From Rhyacichthys aspro (lineage: Eukaryota; Chordata; Actinopteri; Gobiiformes; Rhyacichthyidae), in assembly GCA_036850595.1 (NCBI GenBank), contig CM072159.1, positions 7,219,978-7,283,977 of the forward strand: 64,000 bases of DNA, written 5' to 3'. Of the stretch, positions 53,846-64,000 are shown piece by piece (position 1 is the stretch's first letter; each line of letters opens with the position of its first letter). The position numbers and the translations under genes are program-made. The notes beneath the pieces are model-generated. The model was not told where the DNA came from. It was given only the letters and a program-made list of their open reading frames with translations, and ran no database searches.

Positions 53846-54984
53846 CTGCGGGGGAGACAGTGAAAAAGGGAAAATCATTATTCAATAGGTCATATTACAA
53901 TGAGAGTCAATAAATTGTTCCTGGGATAAACAGGCATCACAGGGAGGGAGCTCGAGATCTAACCTCATTAAACATCTTAAATCTGGGAAACAACAGAACA
54001 GTGTGAAGGTCAAAGCAAGAAAAATGGCTTCTCTTCTGTTATCAATCAATGGTGGTATGTCAAAAGTCACAAAAGAAAGCAAAATGCCTCTTAAGGTTCA
54101 GAGAAAGAAAACGATTCATTTTCTTCTTAGTTATTAAAGATCATTCTCTCATTCCATTTTTTTTCTTGCTTTTTATTTTCAAAGAGTGTACTTCTGTGTA
54201 AATATACGGTATCATTGGAGGATAACTTGATACAAGACGCTTCAGTTTAGGTGACCACCAAGTACTGTTTACAGTTTCTGGGCTGGAGCTGTTGTGCAAG
54301 CCCAGAGTGAGCCATGTATTAAAAAAGCTGTTCATATTATGGGTGCACCTGCATTGTGATAGTGCAAACATTACATTTCAAAAAGAAAGTATCACAAATC
54401 AAATAACATTTAAAATACCGTAAGTACTGTACGAAAAAATGCAATTAGATCATTTGCAAAATGATTTGGTCTTATCGCATAGAGGAAATCCAATTAGAAA
54501 AAAGGGTATTCAGTGGTCAGTAGGATTCTGTGATGCCACATCTTGTTCTGAGGTGAGACAGAGTTGTTTCCATTAAAACCGTTCCCCTTTGCAGAGCCAC
54601 TAATGATGTGTCATTAAGATACATTGATTTCCCCTTGAGGAGGGGGGCTTCACTTATGTGCGACTTTCACTTTTTCTCACTGTATTATCATACCTTTATT
54701 ATTATGTGTTTATCTTGCCACCATTTCTTTAAAGTAAAAAAATAAATAAATAATTATAATCCATTACTTTCTAAATAAGTAGCAGTAATGAAGTAACTAA
54801 AATTAGGTTTGTATGATGTTAGCCCTAGATTCCAGATACACTGACAAATGTTGACTCATAATGTGTTGATTTATAATATCGTATTAGTCAAGAAAAACTG
54901 AGGACTGTTTTTTAATGGTCTTGATATCATAAAATCAAAATATATATAACCATCTTGCAACCATGCCACCTCCCACCAGAGGAT

Positions 54985-55105
54985 CATAGGTGAATTAGTG
55001 AATCTATATTCACCCTAAATGAATATGAGAGTGAATAGTTGTCTGCCTAATTCCTGTCTAAATGTCAGCTGCAACCATGGTCCAGGTTCTACCCCACCCA
55101 GATAG
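54985..55105 (+). mobile_element. SINE 3' fragment in lrrtm4 intron 1
   Basis: ATAGGTGAATTAGTGAATC, GAATATGAGAGTGAATAG, TTGTCTGCC and GGTTCTACCCCACCC match the 3' half of the fish SINE. The head is missing. A short GATA array follows. Confidence 0.6.
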
Positions 55106-58100
55106 ATAGATAGACATAAATATTGTGTATTTGTATGTAAATTTAGATTAGCAAGCTGTAGGGCATAGCTAATGGGGAATCCATAAACAATCACATGAAC
55201 AAAATATTATCTTCGCCATGTCAAAATCAAAAGCCATTTGCTTGCAGTGTCTCATTCTTAAACATTACGTGTCTGTATGTTGTTTTTTTTCTGTAATTGC
55301 AAGGTTTGTCTGAAATAATTTCAGAGTGGCTGAAAGGCATCGGGGAGCATATGCTATCTAACGTAGTCATTCTGCGTCGTGCCAAGCATCTGTTGATCCC
55401 ATATGGGTATTGTATGTGTGCATCAATGTATGTGTGTGTCCAAGAAGATAATAGAAAAGCAAGGCACATTTACTGTTTGTTTTCAGAAGACTCTTTCATC
55501 ATTCTTTACAGATGGAGTGAGTCGTGGGACTGTACAGATAATTCGCTCCGGCTATTGATTATGCCAGCAGATACATCAATCATGTATCTCCATCTTGGAT
55601 CCAACAATCGTGGCACATTCAAGTAAATATTACAGGCAACACAATAGCGATCCAAGAAGCACTGTGTCTAGGGACTGCCAATGTGCCTTTCTCCAGTGTG
55701 TGACGGTAAAATCAACTCCTCTCCAGACAAATCAAAGTCAGTACATTTACAGGCACAACCATGTGCCACTATTATTATGGTCCAAATTGTCTAAAGTCCA
55801 TCATGTTTCACTCATTTTATAATAAAACTCGAACAATCAAATATTTAAGATGAATGAGAATGCATATTCAGTAAATTTTAAATGTGGATTATTGTGGTTT
55901 TTCACTACACTGTCTAGCTCATATGTCACCAGGTCTCTTCCATTTTGTCTGGCTGCATAAGCAAAGTTGAGGTTCATCAGTTAGTCTGTAAAACCTTTAA
56001 GGCAGCTATAATTTGGTTATGATAACAGATCTATATCCATGAGCTATGTTTAAAATACTTGTGGTTATTGCCTTCACAATATTATTGATGTATAAACATG
56101 GCATATAATCATCCCATCAACCATCGCCTCAGAATCATGATCCCTTTGTAATTTCAACGAGTGGGATGTAAAAGTTAAACCTGTCTTTCTCTAAATTCAG
56201 TATTTGACTTGTTCCCCAGGAGAAGGTTGAAACAACCCCCTATTTCTTTTATCCCCACGTGCATAATCAGCTGGCTTTATTAGAAGTGACTGCGCCGTCT
56301 CTTTCAGACTGAGCCTGCCTCACACAACACCTCTCCCCCCTCCGCTGACACTGTATGTGCTTTAATGAGTGCTCTGTGCGCTAATGCCTCGGTAAGCCAT
56401 CTCTTTCCTCAGTACTCTTCTAATCTTATTCACAAAGGAACACAAGTCACCCTCTGAGGTGTCACTCATCAGATGTGCGTCTCTATTACCTCATGTACCT
56501 TCTCTTGCACTTAGAAGAACAATCCAACCTTCCTTCTGTTCTCCATCTGAGTAAGATATGCAAGTTAGGCAAGTCCTTGAAACTATTAGCCGCCAGTATG
56601 TTTTTATAATGTGAGGCCAATTTTATGCATGTGGCCGAAGCCTTTGCCTCAGTCCTTTCATTTTCCATTTGTTCCTTTTAGATTAAACTTCTACAGTGAA
56701 CACATTTCTTACTTTGTCCTTGGGCTGAATAATAATATATACATTTCTTCTTCTCCTTTGTGCTTGTTATATTCCGCAGTTTTAAATCCCATATGGATGA
56801 TTGAGTCTAAGCTAAAGTTTGTAAAGGTATGTATAGTTATGGAACAGACAGTCGTGCTGTTCTCAGCACCAGAGGACACCACAGCTATTTCTGCCTCTCC
56901 ATTCCAACACATACAGGGAGTAAGTGCACTTTACTGCTGACCTAAAATAAAACCAAATGTAGCTTAATAACTTGGCAAATGGACTTGCTAACTGGTGCAC
57001 TTTAAGTGCACACTAGTGGCTCATTGCTATTTGCTACTTGTCATTGACAAAACTGTGACCGTGCTGAGCCTTGACTTGCACACAGAGGCTGGACAGCAGC
57101 CTAACACATAGAGGAGGACATCCCCAGACCAGCCTAAGCCATCCTATTAGTCTCCAATTATCTGAGATGATAGCAAGCCCTGCCAAGTTAGGCCCATTTC
57201 AACGAGGCCTGAGAAGCATTGTGTGACTGTCTTGCATTTGTAGTACTGATTAGGAAAGCACAGCTGACACTGTGCACACTGTGTTCTCACATTGGGAACC
57301 CATGCCTTGTCGAAGCACATTTCACCCTCTAGCATGACATGTGTGTCAGTGGTTACTGCCCACCGTCATGCTCAGACCTGGCACACTTCCTGAGGTTTTG
57401 GCATTGTTTGTTTTTACTCTTAAAAGTAGGGCAGACACCAAGTTTTAATGTAAAATTAGTCTCACAGACAATTGAGTATCATTCTGTGTTGTACAACAGT
57501 GCTCTCAGTTATACCGATGGAAACAATACTTTAACATAAACAAAAGTGAGTTTTATAATGACATATAGCCAGGTTGGCTACAACATGCAACATGTTCCGG
57601 CCCAGCTGTACTTGTGTTTATGCCTTGGCCCTAATGTGAGGGCACTCTTAGTGTGCATCAAATTAAGGTTCAACCCACACAAAAACTGGCAAATGATTTA
57701 AGTAAAATGTTGCATTTTGAAACTGCAATTGGAAATCTGAAATATTGAACAGAACTGTTGTGGGCAGTTTAAATAATGCTTTTGCAATGTTGTTCTAAAA
57801 TTAGATATCCACAGATACAGCTCATTTGCTGTAATGTTATGATCAGAAGACTGATGAATGATATAAGTTGTTATGAATACAAACATCTCTGAATTTGCTG
57901 TTTTATTACATCTGCACAGTGAAATAATATTGTGCTAACCAAAACAAATTTGGTGAACAGTGAGTGAATTATGGGTGTAAAATAACTGAAGCTACCCAAT
58001 TTACTAACACTGTCAAGGTTTTTTGGTGCAGTGTTACATACAATAGCAATAGGTAGAATTAGTTATGAATAAAACGTGCTTCATTCATGTTCTAAAAGAG

Positions 58101-59399
58101 ACTTGGCATTAATATAAGATGTTATTGCACAAAACTGCCTTCTTATTATCAAATGCACCTACTGTATTCCTGATCCAGATAGCAGAGGAGACAATGAGAA
58201 ACAAAACCTATTCACGCTCAGGTTGGGCCCGGCTGCAGCTGCTGTTCATTTATCTTTGTCAGGAGCACATTTGCATTTTAGATCTTAAGTGTAAGGTCGT
58301 TTTTGGAAAGTGAAAATAAATTGGCTTTGCTTCACTTCTTCAAAGAACTCTTGGAGACTTAGGATCCTTAAGTAGGGCTTTGTGCTCTGCCTCAAATGAG
58401 CAATATTACATGTCTTTGCATTGAGAGTGGCAGACTAACCAGTGCACCAGTGTAATACCAGTAAAAAGACTTGGTGGATCTGACGACAAGATTCCATTTC
58501 ATAGCTGCCCACCATCTCTACACTCCATACCATGACCTTATTTTACAAATGGCTCTGGGAATGGATTGAAAATTAGCCCACATCCTAGCATCGGCTGAAG
58601 ACATTTCCGGAGAGTGTAATTAAGGGAATGACAACCATTGATTTTCTACTTTCAGTCTAAGAGTATAGCAAATTCTATAGTGGCCCCAAACTACACTTTA
58701 AAGGCCTGTAGAATCTCTTTTTTTTTTTTTTTCCACCTGCTTCATCTGACATTTCCAGCATGCTGCCCTTTGGATAATATAGAACCGGCAGAAGGTCATC
58801 TCCCACCGATGTTTGGCTACTTTGAACTTGTACACAAGCTGTGAAAATGGGGTAAATTTTGACAAACAAAATGTAAAATATCTTTCAGCTGATAGTACTT
58901 TTGCTTAAGGCCGTTTAAATGTGTGCTGTGAATTATGCTTTCCAATCTAAATTTATTCATCACTTCTGGTGCCTAATCCCTAAATGGGGGCCCGTTATTA
59001 CCTCCACCCCACTGTTCCCTTCCCACAAAGCAGATTTCTTATGATATGGCCCATGAAACACAAGTGCACTGCATGCTGTTAATGAAGAGCGTCACAGTGA
59101 GCTACAGTGGTGGATAACTGAGACTACGGCTCCATGTAATCATCAAATAATTGCGAGCAACAGCATGAAGCTTTAGGGCTGGGGACAGAAGTGATGTTGG
59201 TTTGTGCAACTCAACATCTGGATCAACCCTGAAAATTAATGGAATGAATCATGGATAAGCTGAATATAAATGTTTTAGATGAAAAATGAGTTTAGGACAC
59301 AGATATGTGCACAATGATCCCCTGGGGTTTGGTAATTTTTAAATAAAACTAGTAGGAAGTTAGTTTGTGTCTACATAAATTAACAACATAACATATGTT

Positions 59400-60620
59400 G
59401 TTATAGTTACATACAAATCACATCTGGTTAAGGTTAGGCCTTTGTTTAATGAAAAACAGCTATATGTTTAATTTAAAACATACACAACTAGCTCACAGCG
59501 AATTGTCCTCCAGGATTCAATTCAATTTAACTTACTATCTATTAATAACAAACTATTAATCCTCATTCAGTCTTTGTTTTTCTATGGGCTCTTCTTTGGT
59601 TTAGGTCTAACTAAGTAAGTTTAGGAATAGACAGCAGGGCTTCATGTGCAATCATTCCTGCTATATTCTTTAAACAGCTGATTCATTTCTAGGCAAAACA
59701 TGCATAGCTTTTCTTTGAAGACTGACTTTGAAGGTTGGGGGCAGTTGTGGATTTGATCTGTGCTCCTCAACATCTACATCATCAGACTTGAATTCAACAG
59801 ATCATTTTGTTCCCAGAAACCCAACTAGAGTGAAATACTAATGAATCATTACTATAAAACTACATTATGTTTATAATACAGCCATTAATACTATCAGTGT
59901 GGTCGTTAAAGTACTATGTAGAAATTGGAATAAATGGTAACTTTATACAACAGCACTGATTTTAAATTCAGACAAAAAACAAACAAACATCTGGTTAAAT
60001 TTAGGAATTTAGGAATTAGGGCTTCATATCCATCTGAAAAAAAAAGATAAATGGATGACTCGTGTAATTAAATGTGCTTTGTGATTTCAAAAACCCCTTT
60101 CATCTTCAATAACTCAACACAAACATTTTTCTAGGTCACAAAATCTAACCTTCTCTGGGATAGTCTTTGGTTTAGGGTATTATTTAACTATTTAACTTTA
60201 ACTGAGAGTTCATTTAAAATTACTTCAAGAGTTTCAACAAGCCAGTTTGTATGCCTACCCCTGTCTTTCAAAAAAAGAAGAAAAAAAACCCCCAAAAACT
60301 TTTATCAGTACATTTAATTATTTAATCAAACCTGGTTTCAGGTTCTATCCATCACCTTAACCTATACTTGACCTACTACAGCATTTTCATGTTATGTTTA
60401 GACAAACAGACATTTGGTTAAGTGAGCAAAATATTACAAACTACTGTCAGAGTACTTCGTTTTAGCTCCCATCCACCACCCAAACTTGCACTATAGCATT
60501 TATTGTTATGTCTAGACAAAAAATACATCTGCTTAAGGTTAGGAAAAGACACAGTTTTCATGTAAGTCAGCAAAATATAATCAATTCCACATTCAAACAT
60601 GAGACAAATGATCATTTCAA
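59400..60620 (+). repeat. Diverged tandem repeat with CATCTGGTTAAGGTTAGG motif
   Basis: The motif recurs at 59421, 59988, 60411 and 60526. The last two units also share GTTATGTYTAGACAAA (60391 and 60505, 114 bases apart) and 'AGCAAAATAT'. The other units are more worn. Confidence 0.5.
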
Positions 60621-61785
60621 ATCAAATCATATGGTTTTATGTTGATGATAACACTCATAAATCATTATATTTTGGTGGTTGGTGCGGCATGTCTTTAATA
60701 ATGTGCTCACTGGACAGCAATTGAAATTTTATTCACCAAACTAAATCACGGCGCACGGGTTATTCAGCTTCAGCCACAAGAGCGTCTATATTGTTAAAGT
60801 ACGCTTCTTTGCAGCTGACACAAATTGAAAGTGAGGTCCTGCAGTCCTCGCACCCCCACTGTACTGTTCTTGTGTGTTGTTGTGGCTTGTATTGATGCGG
60901 TGCAGTAACCCACCATGGGTCGATACATCATGGGCTCCACAATTAATGGCACAGCAGCACCAGTGAACTTGGCCATTTGTATACTGGTTAAAGATGGCCG
61001 TGGTGATTAGGCTTCCCTGGACAATAATATCAGACAACGCACAACAGGAAAAACTGCAGAGGGGCAAAAAACAACAACAAAAAAAACAAAAACAAGGGTT
61101 GCATGGAGTAATTGGATAACTGGTGGACATTTATTAGTGTGGGGATGAATGGGGTGAGCAGGGGTAAACTGGTGTGGAGCAGCTGGATTGGAGCAACACA
61201 ATGAGGGGACGCTTTAACTGGGATCCAATAGAGTAAACACTGTCTTTTGGAATCTTTGAGTGACTCTCAAGCAAAAGCAGCGCAGAGGATGTCTCCCAAA
61301 CAATATGAGGTCATTTGATGAGGAAGCGTCTCAGCATTAGATGGACTTGGACACGGTCGTCCCTGCTTACACATTAAGGCAAATCACTGATTACTATGGA
61401 GCACCATGCTTTGTAAAGTTGACCGGGTTCCAACATAAGGCGTGATTAGCATTGCAGTCTCTGACAATGGACAAGACACTCTAACTGGACAGGGAAGGAA
61501 ATGTTAGATGAAAGAGACCAAAAGGGGAAAAGAAGAGAGTATGTTTTGTCAAATTTCCGGACGCAGTAGTGCATGAGTGTTTTATGGCATGGCAGTAGGA
61601 GATCGTGGGAACACATTGCAGCTCTGACTAATGGCACAGCCTCACATACAGCCACACTCCTGAAATACATTCGGACAAGACTCCAAACCCTTGCCATGTG
61701 CACCCTATTGATCCACCTTTGAATTCAATCAAAATATAAAATGTAAAAGAATATAGAAACACACTGGCATATACAGACAACTTAC

Positions 61786-61789
61786 CCAT
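61786..61789 (-). CDS. lrrtm4: lrrtm4 start-codon exon: four coding bases (ATG G)
   Basis: On the minus strand the sequence reads GCGGATATGG followed at once by GTAAGT, a full-consensus donor. ATG occupies 61789-61787 and the extra G is 61786. Joined to the acceptor at 53846/53845 this gives ATG GGC TCT GCT CTG, in frame with the large exon and starting a sensible signal peptide (MGSALRRRWLVV). Other LRRTM proteins also begin Met-Gly, and the family is known for keeping its start codon in a separate small exon. An in-frame TAA ends two codons before the ATG, so the frame does not extend upstream. The initiation context has G at -3 and G at +4. Transcript evidence is not available here. Confidence 0.85.
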
Positions 61790-62016
61790 ATCCGCTTATC
61801 TATCAGCTCCAGCCTACAGGTTTTAATGGCTTCTAGTAGTCCGCATGACGCGCTCCCCACAGACAGGTACCGTCCCGATCCACTAGCACCAGTCTGGACT
61901 CCAAAGCGCACCTGCCCTTTGGATACGAAGATAGGAAAAACTCTCCCGGTGCTCCTACTGCCTCTGACGCTTATCCGTTTGTTTAGTTCTGCAAAACGAA
62001 CCGGGCTGAGTGTCAT
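61786..62016 (-). other. Upstream ORF overlapping the lrrtm4 start codon (exon-1 part)
   Basis: The ATG at 62016-62014 opens a frame that stays open to the donor at 61786. In spliced RNA it continues out of frame into the main exon and stops at TAG (53821-53819). The result is an 85-codon upstream ORF overlapping the main start. Its own start follows a short uORF from 62048 through an ATGA overlap (TGA at 62015-62013). The peptide resembles nothing I know. If the leader includes 62016, this would be expected to lower lrrtm4 translation. If the acceptor at 61988 is used, the ORF is absent. Confidence 0.45.
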
Positions 62017-62149
62017 TTATTAAACTCCACATTCAAAACGAGAGACATCCAGCTTAAAACTCCCGTTTCAGCTGCAAAGAATCAAGAAAACCTCCGTCTT
62101 TTTTTTTTTTTTTTTTTCCCTCTCTCACAAGTCACAGCCAAAAAGAGTA

Positions 62150-62740
62150 CCGCATTTGACGCATACGCTCACAAAGACACATCCGAGAAATGCATGTCAC
62201 TGTTACGCGCACGGGAAAGAGAAGGAATCCAGTTTGGCTTCACGAAAACGGTGAGAATCTCCCAAAGAGTCACGAAAACCAAGCAGAATCCTCTCCTCTG
62301 AGCAGCAAAGCGAGCGGCACGGTCTCCTCTCCTCTGTAGGATGCTCAGTGTGTTCCGCGCATGGCGCACAGAGAGAAGTAACGCCGCGTTATCCTCAAGT
62401 CTCCGCTGCTGACAGTGACATTCACACGCGAGTAAAACATCACCAAAGAAATCCAGTTTTTTTGTCCACAGACCGTTGCTCGCATTCCCGCCGTGGCTTT
62501 GGGGTTTATTTTGTGGAAAATGAGAGGCACGACGACGCCGCTGTTAATCTGCCGTGTGTCACAGCAACTTTGTCAAGCAGAATCCTAATGCCCTCTTCTG
62601 GCGAGACTGCGACCCGGAGAGCTCACGCAGAGGGCGCAGAGAGAGGGGGACGTGGGGGAAGAAGGTGCACGGAATGCGCCATCAGACACATAGGACAATG
62701 GGAAGTGTGTTACAGAGTTAAGAGTAAAGGAAGGTGACGC
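62150..62740 (-). promoter_or_regulatory. lrrtm4: CpG-rich block, likely lrrtm4 promoter region
   Basis: CpG dinucleotides are clearly denser here than in the AT-rich flanks, with repeated CGC, GCG and CGAC words. The block sits just upstream of the predicted start exon. Open frames occur on both strands, as expected of CpG-rich DNA, and none shows a recognisable domain. No clear TATA box was fixed and the start of transcription cannot be placed. Confidence 0.55.
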
Positions 62741-63529
62741 ACAAACCGAGGAGCACTTCATGTAAAATATTAGGATGAGAGGACATAATCCGAACGATGG
62801 CTTTCTCTGCATGAGTCATTTATGTACAGTATATTATATCAGTGTGCAACTTACAGCGTGGCATTTAAGATTCCATTAAATGACACGTTTAAAACTATAA
62901 TAAGTCCAAAATGCCGGCAGTGGGAGGTGTTCTTGTAAAAGTACATTTCTCAGGGTTATTATGCACATTAAACAGCAGGATTCTAGCAGCTTTCTCACTG
63001 GAATGGAAAGAGTCATATTTTAATGGGTTTAAATCATTTTAGCATCTTTTTTATTTAGTACAGTTTCCTCAACATTAAAGGTTATGTTTAAGGCTTCATT
63101 TTTGAACATGTATCACGTTTATCTTGAAATATGCAGGGGACACAATTTAAATAGAAAATAAAATATATGTATGTACTTTTTTGTGTGTTTAATATTTAAA
63201 AAAACACGTTACTGTGCAGTGAAAGTGCACTGTCGCTGTCCATGGTTCTGATCCACTACTTACACTAGCCTCGCAGCAGTCCCTGAAAGACTGGAACTGT
63301 CCAGGGTGCTGCACTGCCGTAGACCAGAAAACGGAAACCAGGGGTAAATGTATTTGTACTATTGACTCAAGCTTATAAACTTGTCAATCGTTATTTTTTT
63401 GTTTTGTTTTGGCAATCAAACTACATCTACTATATTGTCTATTATTTTTTTAACAGACATTATAAGAATATAGCAAAACCAGTTAAAATTTCAGCAAAGA
63501 AATAAAGACAAATCAATGAGGCTCTATTT
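62741..63529. other. lrrtm4 upstream flank
   Basis: Composition drops back to AT-rich beyond the CpG block. No gene or mobile element is recognised before the hAT-like end at 63530. Confidence 0.5.
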
Positions 63530-63640
63530 CAGACATGTCCAAAGTCCAGTCTGTGGGCCAATCATGGCACAAAGTAAGATTATATATGGCCCTAAGCTTC
63601 CATGATAATGTGTATGATAAAATGTTTATGTCCTGCTACC
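63530..63640 (+). mobile_element. Left part of a second hAT-like family
   Basis: It begins CAGACATGTCCAAAGTCCAG, a typical left terminal repeat of fish hAT MITEs, followed by GTGGGCCAATCATGGC and ATATGGCCC. No right end or matching target duplication was found before the window ends, so it is truncated or decayed. Confidence 0.5.
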
Positions 63641-64000
63641 ACATCAAACATGGAAACTGGTTTTAGCTGGATTTGAACAGGTTTTAGTCCTGACATATAG
63701 ACAGAATATAAACAAAAAGTGGATTATGAAGGCCACCACTTCTATTAAGGATCTTGTTTTGTTAGCGTCTCACTGTTGTAGTAAGACACGACCAGACACA
63801 ATGCACGTGACAAATATCAGGGCACAACTATGATGAAAGTCAAACAGTTGGAGGTTTATATTGCTTCACAACAGTGCTTGTTCACACAGGCCTGAATATA
63901 CCAAGCAAAATAGCTGTAAATAACAACAAATGGAGGGTATTGTGTCAAACACTGTGTCATAAAACTGCTGTCATTTGCCCTATATGCCCTATAAGAATCT

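Larger units (their letters stand above)
53846..61785 (-). other. lrrtm4: lrrtm4 intron 1 (about 7.9 kb)
   Basis: The intron is bounded by GTAAGT at 61785-61780 and by a pyrimidine tract ending CCCCCGCAG at 53854-53846. It is AT-rich. It contains a SINE tail fragment near 54985-55105, a GATA microsatellite at about 55101-55114 and a degenerate tandem repeat between about 59400 and 60620. The open frames inside it are short and have no family signature. Nothing else is recognised. Confidence 0.8.
61786..62340 (-). other. lrrtm4: lrrtm4 5' untranslated leader (approximate 5' limit)
   Basis: This is the region immediately upstream of the start codon. The 3' end is fixed by the GTAAGT donor at 61785-61780; the 5' end is a guess from the CpG-rich composition. 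Two acceptor-like sites, with exon starts at 62071 (after CTTTGCAG) and 61988 (after GTTTTGCAG), mean an extra untranslated intron is possible. A run of about 20 A on this strand lies at 62100-62119. Upstream ATGs occur at 62048, 62032, 62016 and 61846. Confidence 0.5.

Noticed and set aside
53846..53885. N-terminal extension MNNDFPFFTVSPA of the lrrtm4 frame
   Set aside because: It translates a pyrimidine tract and CAG acceptor. It lacks a signal-peptide start of its own, and the spliced start at 61789 fits the family better.
61729..62016. 95-codon minus-strand frame across the start exon as a protein gene
   Set aside because: It runs through the GTAAGT donor and has no recognisable domain. 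It is explained as a uORF whose unspliced reading continues into the intron.
62348..62737. 129-codon plus-strand frame in the CpG-rich block as a divergent gene
   Set aside because: CpG-rich DNA lacks stops by composition. An opposite-strand frame overlaps it and no domain is seen.

Overview
The window looks like nuclear DNA of a teleost fish. It is AT-rich and gene-poor, with many A/T runs. It holds fish-type dispersed repeats: a tRNA-headed SINE with a GAAT tail, non-autonomous hAT elements, and a repeat ending in a 'gggcatccggc' motif. The one recognisable gene is a vertebrate neuronal gene of the LRRTM family. No bacterial, viral or organellar gene organisation is visible, and the species cannot be named from the sequence alone.

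The gene is on the minus strand and matches LRRTM4 best (teleosts carry lrrtm4-like co-orthologues). Nearly all of the protein lies in one exon at 52281-53845. The long open frame continues upstream to 53885, but that extension is intronic. A strong acceptor (pyrimidine tract then CAG) ends at 53846. A matching donor 7.9 kb upstream, ATG G|GTAAGT at 61780-61789, restores the frame as ATG-GGC-TCT. The start exon therefore contributes only four coding bases, and the spliced protein is 522 residues. Upstream of the start are several short upstream ORFs, including one that overlaps the main start, and then a CpG-rich block at about 62150-62740 that is the likely promoter region. The coding exon ends in GAG|GTATGA, where the stop codon lies inside a usable splice donor. 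Reading through gives the short form ending ECEV. Splicing would give a longer tail from an exon that I could not find in the window.

Layout: 1-25 kb is non-coding, with a few degenerate fish repeats (8950, 17035, 18466) and a TTTAGTCCTGG-type degenerate minisatellite (23.6-24.2 kb). At 25.8-27.5 kb two hAT elements of one family and one SINE stand side by side, all with perfect target-site duplications. From 27.5 to 42.9 kb the DNA is non-coding, with degenerate SINE pieces, a pair of overlapping perfect inverted repeats at 36774-36821 and a CA/TA microsatellite at 38.5 kb. At 43.0-45.6 kb there is an interleaved duplication (A-B-A'-B'). From 45.6 to 52.3 kb the DNA is non-coding, with an old tandem duplication near 47.4-47.9 kb. 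The lrrtm4 gene and its intron fill 52.3-62.3 kb, and 62.7-64 kb is upstream flank with a further hAT-like end.

The ordinary view is a slowly filled, repeat-bearing neighbourhood around a synaptic adhesion gene. I found no convincing novel protein system. The most informative observations are the cryptic four-base coding exon, the upstream-ORF-rich leader, the stop-in-donor switch, the interleaved duplication and the overlapping hairpins.
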